A stretch of DNA of 64,000 nucleotides from the NCBI GenBank assembly GCA_033980235.1, contig CM067070.1, positions 25,530,699 to 25,594,698 of the forward strand. The letters are read 5' to 3'. Each line of letters begins with the position of its first letter. The stretch's first letter is position 1. Positions 57,480-64,000 of this stretch are shown here, piece after piece. Source of the stretch: Diadema setosum (Eukaryota > Echinodermata > Echinoidea > Diadematoida > Diadematidae). A model generated the notes under the pieces. The model had not been told where the DNA came from, searched no databases, and saw only the letters and a program-made list of their open reading frames with translations. The translations under genes were made by a program, and so were the position numbers.

Positions 57480-57844
57480 TTAAAGGGGATGGCTAGTAAC
57501 TGATCAGTGGGAATCAGTGGGGATGCTGGAGGATGATTGTTTCAATCCTTGTGGGACTCATTTAAGAGTACATTATATATCTATTCTTGTGTGAAAATTA
57601 TTTGCTTCAGAATGGTCTCATATTCAAGTAATGTGCAGTGTAATGTGTCCAGGTAAGCGTCCCTGGTCAGTGACGGGGCATTAATCTGCACATAACTTGA
57701 ATATGAGACCGTTCTGAAGCAAATAATTTTCACACAACAGTAGACATATAATGTACTCTTAAATGAATCCCACAAGGATTGGAACAATCATCCCTCCGCA
57801 TTCCCACTGATTCCCACTGATCGGTTACTAGCCATCCCCTTTAA
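57480..57844. mobile_element. TTAA MITE, GGGGATGGCTAGTAACTGATC family (full copy)
   Basis: TTAA at 57480-57483 and 57841-57844. TIRs AGGGGATGGCTAGTAACTGA and TCGGTTACTAGCCATCCCCT. The two halves are inverted relatives of each other (GTGGGACTCATTTAAGAGTA against TACTCTTAAATGAATCCCAC), so the whole element folds back. A half copy lies at 40735-40924 in the receptor gene. Confidence 0.9.
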
Positions 57845-59100
57845 GTTTCACACCTACGACGTGAGTGTCACTCCCCAGCAACCCACCTTACGGTCACCCG
57901 CCCAAAATCATTTTCTCACGCCTCCTAGAAATAAGGAGAGGGAAAATGCCGCGCAGGTTGATCAGTAACAAATAAAAGCTCTGTAATGCTGACCTGGGTA
58001 AGGTATTTTTTTTCTTTTCGTTGGCAAGAGTAGACGCAAATACTACATGGCTGCATCTCAGAGCTCTTTTCCTTCCTTAGTAAACAATCCAGAGAGATCT
58101 CTAAAAACTATGCTTAAAATATCATGTCAGTCATACTTTACAGACTCGCCCACCCTTGATATTGGCAAAAATGCTCAAAATCATGTCTTGTGAAAGGCCA
58201 ATCTTTCATAACAAATAGATTCTTCCTCCCCTGGCAACCAGCAGCATACACCTGAAACCACCACAATTCTCATATGATGTAATACGATTTTCTGTTTGTA
58301 CTTTATGTCAGCTTGTATTCTATATTGAATTGCCGATTAAATAATAATAATAATAATAACAATAATTATAGTTTTCCAAGTAAAACCTTATTTTCTAATC
58401 TAATTTCTAATCTCATTCCAAGATGAAAAAGAGAGAAGGGGTGGGGCATCTGCTCCAAACAACTCATTCGGTCGCTTCGCTAAATCGGTTTCTTACTTGC
58501 AGGCAGTTTAGAAACTTGGCATCTCTTTGTTAATGGTGCTAAAGTTTTGTGTATCGATGACGTAAACGGATTATTATTTCAGGAAAATGGTTTTGAAGCT
58601 GAAGCCTTAAAACACAAATTAATGCAATGCCGTATGTAATGCTTTGTTAATGAGTAGGCTGACCTGTCTTTAGTCTCATTGATACACGTGTTTAATCTAT
58701 CACAGTTTGTGAATTCTTAAAATGAGAAAGAGAATAGGGGAGAGGCAGAGTGAGTATGAGGAACAAATAAATTGTAGGAATCAAGCAGTAAGGAAGGGAA
58801 AATACATGAGTCTAACAAAGCCATGTATGTTATAAAGATAGATTGAGTGGCTTTTATAGCAACAAATATAACAGATGGGTTTGAAAAAAGTTTCTGGAAT
58901 AGTTCATAAGATATGGAAAACTTCTGTCTTGCGTGGAAAGTATAATAGATGACGTAAAGGTCATGTACACTCCTAAAGCAACTACAGTAACACAACGGTG
59001 TCCTTTGTTCATTGACTTGAGTGGTAAAATTCCGTCACGAATGCGACTATAACATCGCGATAAGAAACTGGACATGATAATCAGATATCAGACACGGTTA
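57845..59100. other. Gap without recognisable genes
   Basis: No transposon ends or credible exons. ORFs near 58717-59075 overlap in alternative frames and look like chance. Confidence 0.5.
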
Positions 59101-59106
59101 TAACAA

Positions 59107-59162
59107 AAAACAAACAAACAAACAAACAAACAAACAAACAAACAAACAAAAAACAAAAAAAA
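59107..59162. repeat. (CAAA)n microsatellite
   Basis: About ten CAAA tetramers followed by A-rich sequence. Confidence 0.9.
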
Positions 59163-59482
59163 AGCTGCTAACGTTGAAGTGAAATTCACTTTCACTGAAG
59201 GCTATATCAAAATATTCCTCCCCCTCAGTTATTATGAAATGTTGATTTTACGAAAGAAACCTGCTGGTTCCGAGGAATCAACTACTTGAAAAGGTCGCTG
59301 TGAAGACATGCAATTTGTTATATCCTTTGAGACTTTATGACAACTCTGTAATGCTTATCCACGTAGAGGGTTCTCTCTCATTCTTTAAATATCAATATGG
59401 CATAAACGCTCTCCACACATGATGTGAAGTGCAGCCCCATGTCCATTCTCTCAATGTATAGTCAGAGCCTTATACAGAGTAG

Positions 59483-60720
59483 GGTAAACGCTTTTTACAT
59501 CACTGTGGAAGTGTCCTTCTACATTCTTCAGGCACGTGACTATGTACAAATGTACTACATACAAGACGAATTTGGACAAAACTTTTACATACAAGGCAAA
59601 TTTGGACAAAGCTTTTACCAATATTTTCTCCACTGAGGAACGCTACTTCCTTGCGCTTTGCTGCTCCTTCTGTTTTAAGTGCATTTGATATGGTCTGTGT
59701 GTATCTGTGTGATATTGACAGTGTGCCAGGACAAGATCCTTGTGGTTTTGAAATTGGTAATTGTGTGTATGTGTTCGTGCGTGTACTTTTGCAGTTATTG
59801 CATGTCCCAAAGAAAATAAATAGCTATTAATTCATCATGCCAGGAAAATAGATGGCTACGCCTGAACAAGGAAATCTTTACAGAACTGCAATTAAAGACG
59901 AATCTTTTGGATGAAGTCATGAATGTATGGTGTGTATTAACATGAAACAATAACCTCATCTTGTAATGTCTATCAAAGTAAATAAAGAAAAAGTTTATGA
60001 CGTTCAGACTCCTTTGCATTGAAGCTCAGTGTATAATTGGTTTCCTGTTATGATTGCGATGAAGCATTGCCTATAATGTAATCCCTGTTATATATTTCCC
60101 ATGGATGAACAATGTTTACGCTCTTTACATCACAGTGAAAGTCTTCTTCTACATTCTTCAGGTACTATTATGTGAAACATACAAGGCAAATTTAGACAAA
60201 ACTCTTTTTCTCCACGGAGGAACGCTTCTTCTTTGCACTTTGCTGCTCCTTCTGTTTTGCAGGAGCATTTCATGTCAGTGTGTATCTGTATGATATTGAC
60301 AGTGCGCCAAAAACAAGCTCCTTCTGGCTTTAAAATCGGTATATTGTGTGTGTCGGATGTGTGTGTCCGTATGTATGTACTTTTGCAGTTCTGACGTTTC
60401 CCAACGAAACTGGGCAGGCCTCGTTATAAATGGAGCATATCAGCAAAACAGAAGGCAGGCTATTTCAGAACCAGCACATCTTTAGCACATTGCCTTTGTG
60501 CCTTTTGTACATGAGGTCTCTAATTGTAATGGTCTGTATTTACATAAAACAAAGACCTCATCTTTTAAAGTAAAAAAAAAATGAGTTTATGACGTTCAGA
60601 CTTAGTTGCATTGCAGCTCAGTGTAACTGGTTTCCTGTTATGGTTGCGATGAAGCATTGACTGCAATGTAATGCCTGTGATATATTTAGCTTGGATGGCG
60701 AATGTTTACGTTTTTATGCA
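59483..60720. repeat. Tandem duplication, ~630-bp unit, two copies
   Basis: 59483 and 60113 both start GTNTACGCT-TTTACATCAC, then CTTCTACATTCTTCAGG and ACAAGGCAAATTT, CGCTTTGCTGCTCCTTCTG-like, and GCAGCTCAGTGTA. A third unit start is seen near 60705. Short ORFs in each copy are not conserved in frame, so it is probably noncoding. Confidence 0.75.
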
Positions 60721-60758
60721 TGCAGAGGAAAGGGTGAAGGAAGAGATCAAATTTCGCC

Positions 60759-61141
60759 TTAAAGCGATGGTTAAGTATTGGCGGGGATAAGAATTGGACT
60801 TTTAACTTTTTGCGAGATACCAAGAAAACACTTATGATAAAGTACAGAGCATACCATTTCAAGAGGAATTAAAAAATCGGGTTTGGAATGACTGAAACAT
60901 CCACAAACAAAGTATAACAAAGCGATCATAATAAAGTGTGGGTCCCACACTTTATAAGAATCCCACTTTTTTGATCTCTCAGCCATTTCAAAATCAATTT
61001 TCATCAAATAAACGTTTGATTCCTCATAAAATGACATGCTCTTTCATATTTCATAAGAGGTTTCTCACTATTTCAGCAAAAAAAAAAAAATGTTAGAAAC
61101 CTGAAATTAGATCTCGACCAATACATACGATCCCTCTTTAA
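60759..61141. mobile_element. TTAA MITE, AAAGGGATGG family (copy 3)
   Basis: TTAA at 60759-60762 and 61138-61141. Shares ACTTTTTGCGAGATACCAAG, GGGTTTGGAATGACTGAAAC and TCATATTTCATAAGAGGTTT with the copy at 3153. Confidence 0.85.
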
Positions 61142-61722
61142 AACCAAAGGTTACTTCACCCAGTATGTGCCAATGAGTCCATTATGCACAAATAATACAC
61201 AGGACCGTTACGGACAGGTTCATTTGTATGTGGAACAATGAGTTTAAACATAGGAAACTAATTTCCTGAGACTTTTACCATAAAGCTACTTTTTTTTTTT
61301 TTTCCTGGATGACTTGAATTCATGCAGTGTCATGCAATGTTCTCTGCCACGATATAAACCCTACATACACAACAGGAAACATTTTTATCTTGAGCATTAA
61401 TATATTTCGCATTTGCACGGGCAGACAAAGTCAAAGGCAGAAGAAAAACATAAAGACATTTTATATTCTGTTACTGCGGTGAAACACAATAATATTGAAA
61501 TGAGAGGGCATGAAATTTATGCACGCTGGAAGGGATTGCTCTATATCCCTATAGGCTTCAACGTACCAGTAGAAAAGTATCTATAACTATCAATACTGTC
61601 ATGTGATATTCCATATTCAATACTCTCATGATAGAAAATAAAAATAAAATGAAACGGGAAGTTTCACACATTGCCAAGAATGGACTGAAACCGAAACCTC
61701 ATATGAACAGTGCAGTAATGAA

Positions 61723-61850
61723 GTCTGGTTTCAAGACCCTTTGCCAAGTGGACTCCACCACAAAACCATGAACTAATCCGGTTTTTGACGTTGTGGGCGG
61801 CAATATCCTGTATAGCACGATATTACGAGGATAGGGTCTGGAAGCCAGGC
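61723..61850. mobile_element. TAGTCTGG-family MITE (copy 2)
   Basis: TIRs GTCTGGTTTCAAGACCCT and, reverse-complemented, GCCTGGCTTCCAGACCCT. TA flanks the right end; the left flank is AA. Central CCTGTATAGCACGATATTAC-type sequence. Confidence 0.65.
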
Positions 61851-61935
61851 TATAATGATGAATTGTTTGAGTAATAAAGCAGCTCTTAGTACCCTGTTCC
61901 TGTTTTTCCTGCACGTATTATAATCCAGAATTTTA

Positions 61936-62031
61936 GTCTGGCTACAAGACCATCTGACTATATTGTATTCATAACTTTAACGCACATTAACGGAGAAAGA
62001 AGTAGCAGGTTGGTCCTTAACACTGATCTGT

Positions 62032-62077
<46 letters not shown>

Positions 62078-62221
62078 TATATATATTTCCCATATTCACA
62101 GCAGATATAGACCAGTGATACAGACACGCAGCATTCTTGACACAGGCGTCGACTTCGTCGCTGCAGACGCTGCGCAGTTTGAGGAAGGGACTGCATGGAG
62201 CCAAGGGTCTGGAAGAAAGAC
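61936..62221. mobile_element. TAGTCTGG-family MITE (copy 3) with (TA)n inside
   Basis: TIRs GTCTGGCTACAAGACC and, reverse-complemented, GTCTTTCTTCCAGACCCT, flanked by TA at 61934-61935 and 62222-62223. Contains a TA run at 62036-62086. It lies next to copy 2 and the foldback element. Confidence 0.55.
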
Positions 62222-62257
62222 TATCATTCTCGTGAAACGGATGCGCATCAACGGAGA

Positions 62258-62728
62258 TAGCCTTTAAACAAGGCGACTCGCTCTGCGTGCCCCCGTATAG
62301 CGCGTTTACCCCACAAACCTGTTGGCCGGCGAGTGGAGCGAGCCGCCTTTAGACACTCGTTCAGGGATGTGTACTTTTGTCGTTGTTGTTGTTTATATTC
62401 TTTGACAAATTTGCGTACAAATTTGACGCAGAAAATACACACGGCACCAAGGCAAGCCGCGCGCGCTTGCTAACAAATTTATATTCTTTGACAAATGTGC
62501 GTACAAATTTGTTAGCAAGCGCGCGCGGCTTGCCTTGGTGCCGTGTGTATTTTCTGCGTCAAATTTGTACGCAAATTTGTCAAAGAATATAAAGCAACAA
62601 CAACGACAAAAGTACACATCCCTGAACGAGTGTCTAAAGGCGGCTCGCTCCACTCGCCGGCCAACAGGTTTGTGGGGTAAACGCGCTATACGGGGGCACG
62701 CAGAGTGAGTCGCCTTGTTTAAAGGCTA
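62258..62728. mobile_element. 471-bp Mutator-like foldback element, 9-bp TSD CAACGGAGA
   Basis: Arms 62258-62480 and 62505-62728 (about 223 bp each) are almost exact reverse complements. Ends TAGCCTTTAAACAAGGCG and CGCCTTGTTTAAAGGCTA. CAACGGAGA is duplicated exactly at 62249-62257 and 62729-62737. The 24-nt spacer repeats part of the arm (ATATTCTTTGACAAA). The arms are CpG/GC-rich. The 9-bp TSD supports a Mutator-like (MULE) MITE; high arm identity suggests a recent insertion. Open frames in both directions are by-products of the palindrome. Confidence 0.95.
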
Positions 62729-62893
62729 CAACGGAGAAGGGATGCCTCATTTTTGTTCATACCAATCGAACGTGAGCACATACACAGCGTCCAATCAAAG
62801 CATGTTGATCGTGTCGAGTATCACTTTGTAACTCGTTATCAATTACTGTATCTGAGGATGCTCAGAATATATGCACGTCTTTTGAACTTCAAC

Positions 62894-62972
62894 ATGGTGG
62901 ACATGAAGGTTAAGCACTTCCTTAACGAATGCAGGACACTGTGTTTAACGGCCATAATCTTCCTTTCGACAT
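62894..62972 (+). CDS. Putative signal-peptide first exon of a second, paralogous receptor gene
   Basis: ATG at 62894 opens 26 codons and one base, ending at the strong donor T|GTGAGTG (62973), phase 1. The peptide MVDMKVKHFLNECRTLCLTA then IIFLST has a basic n-region and a hydrophobic core. The next codon would begin with T, giving Cys if the next exon starts GT, exactly as in exon 1 of the receptor gene (…IIHVLS|C). Exon length, phase, donor type and the II-x(1-2)-LS(T)C end are shared. The rest of the gene would lie beyond the window. A CCAAT box (62791) lies about 100 bp upstream. No Ig exon is visible before 64000. Confidence 0.45.
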
Positions 62973-63181
62973 GTGAGTGTATTTACTCTCTTATTTTCAT
63001 GTCTTTTCAAAACAGAAAAGCAATTTCAAACATTGAATTTAACTGGCACGTTGACTTTACTTCTCAGGTGAGACGTGCAGTCCATATGACGATCTATATT
63101 AGGACCAGAGAGGTGCGGCCTTCTAAATATACGCCCAATAGGAAAAGTTTTGAGTTTATCGGTTTACCCTTGCTTGGCTAA

Positions 63182-64000
63182 CCAACTTTGAATAATTGGT
63201 ATTGAGTCAAATTGTATTACAGTACTCACCACCGGCGGAACGTTTTCAAAATGGAGGGGGGGGGGGCACTTCTGGGTTTCATGAGCTAACAAGCAAGCAA
63301 AAACAATAACAAAAAAAAAACAAAAAAAAACAAAAAAAAATCAGCGCAACTTCTGATTTTGCTTCCGGGTTTCTTCAGCTGACAAGCAAAAAAAAAAACA
63401 AAAAACAAAAAGAAGAACACCCCCCCAAAAAAAGGTCTTCAGGCTTCAAGGTTCCTATCTATTTCTTTATGGTAACACCTTATGTATTCCTTTTTATGGT
63501 GCAAAAAACAAGTAGGGGGAGCCCCCCCCCCCCGTTGCGCCCGCCATGTTACTCTTATTCAACTGCTTTGTGGCTTGCGTAATTTGTTGCTTCTGTATAA
63601 CACCGTACTTTTTCACTTTATTGCACATGGTAGGTATTGTTATGATAATTTTCAGCAGAAGTCATGAAATGAGGAATCGGCCAGTCGATCACAACAGAAA
63701 GAAGTTTTGTAGATGTCATCATACAATCACATAAAATGCCCTGATATTTTCTGGTCTCCCAACACTCTTCCGCGTGTGTGCATGATGTAATTAACTGTAA
63801 TTATACCTATGCGGATATATTCGTGCATGGGTTCGATTCTTTGCAACACTCGTACTGCTTGAAAGTTGGGTTGAAATTACGTGTGTACCAAGTGTACTCT
63901 CACTGGAAGTAGGGCCTACATAAACAGTTCAAAAGTTTTTTGATCTTAACACATAATTTTGAACCAAAGCAATGAGGATATTTTTGTTAGCGGTGCCTTT
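63182..64000. other. Right edge: no further exon seen
   Basis: Contains G, A and C homopolymers and two loose copies of an ACTTCTGGGTTTC/TTCCGGGTTTC, GCT-ACAAGCAA, (A)nC segment (63270-63410). ORFs after 63480 are short. It may be the intron of the gene starting at 62894. Confidence 0.4.

Noticed and set aside
62377..62653. Overlapping ORFs of 60-90 residues on both strands
   Set aside because: They lie in a foldback element; the two strands encode nearly the same peptide because the arms are inverted copies.
62753..63181. The full 142-residue ORF as a single-exon gene
   Set aside because: The internal ATG at 62894 followed by a hydrophobic stretch and a strong GTGAGT donor makes a spliced first exon more likely; residues after the donor look like intron.

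Overview
This window is animal (metazoan) genomic DNA: AT-rich, intron-rich and crowded with transposons, with no operons or bacterial-type genes. The frequent AGGCCTA-type motif (for example near 23907, 28508, 42706, 50630 and 54350), CR1/Jockey-type LINEs, many short terminal-inverted-repeat (TIR) elements and an invertebrate-style V-set receptor point to a marine invertebrate deuterostome, most likely an echinoderm. That placement is inference.

Layout. 1-17.9 kb is a transposon graveyard: nested TIR elements (0.6-1.2 kb), a TTAA MITE (3.2 kb), a LINE fragment (4.1-5.0 kb), a decayed two-ORF LINE (6.6-10.8 kb) with a 3-bp-TSD MITE inside its reverse transcriptase, and a second LINE (11.0-16.5 kb) split by two DNA elements whose exact target duplications can be read off (TTAT and TTAA). 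18.5-22.9 kb holds two tandem copies of a ~2.1-2.3 kb noncoding repeat unit; one inverted copy lies at 36.1-39.0 kb.

The main gene is on the + strand from about 25.9 to 41.2 kb. I assemble five exons (25865-25934, 31559-31900, 34674-34823, 39359-39466, 40966-41174). All introns are phase 1. The exons sum to 879 nt, that is 292 codons plus a stop. The predicted product is a type I membrane protein: signal peptide, one V-set Ig domain, Ser/Thr-rich stalk, one transmembrane helix, and a 69-residue tail with YADL-x5-YISI, close to an ITAM. The fourth intron would use a GC donor. The introns carry a 3.3-kb foldback-like element with an 8-bp TSD, several TTAA MITEs and the inverted big repeat. At 62894-62972 a matching signal-peptide-type first exon (ATG, hydrophobic stretch, phase-1 GTGAGT donor, junction Cys) suggests that a paralogue starts at the right edge.

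41.2-62.7 kb is mostly repeats: TA-rich nested MITEs with tRNA-like sequences, two TAGCC...GGCTA elements with perfect 9-bp TSDs (44.3 kb; and 62.3-62.7 kb, a near-perfect foldback), a LINE endonuclease relic, a tRNA-derived SINE, tandem duplications (49.8-50.9 kb and 59.5-60.7 kb), a possible orphan minus-strand exon, and a short ORF resembling the start of Crypton/DUF3504-type proteins (53.3 kb). Long stretches (46.3-48.5, 51.0-52.7, 56.0-57.2 and 58.0-59.1 kb) show nothing I can name.
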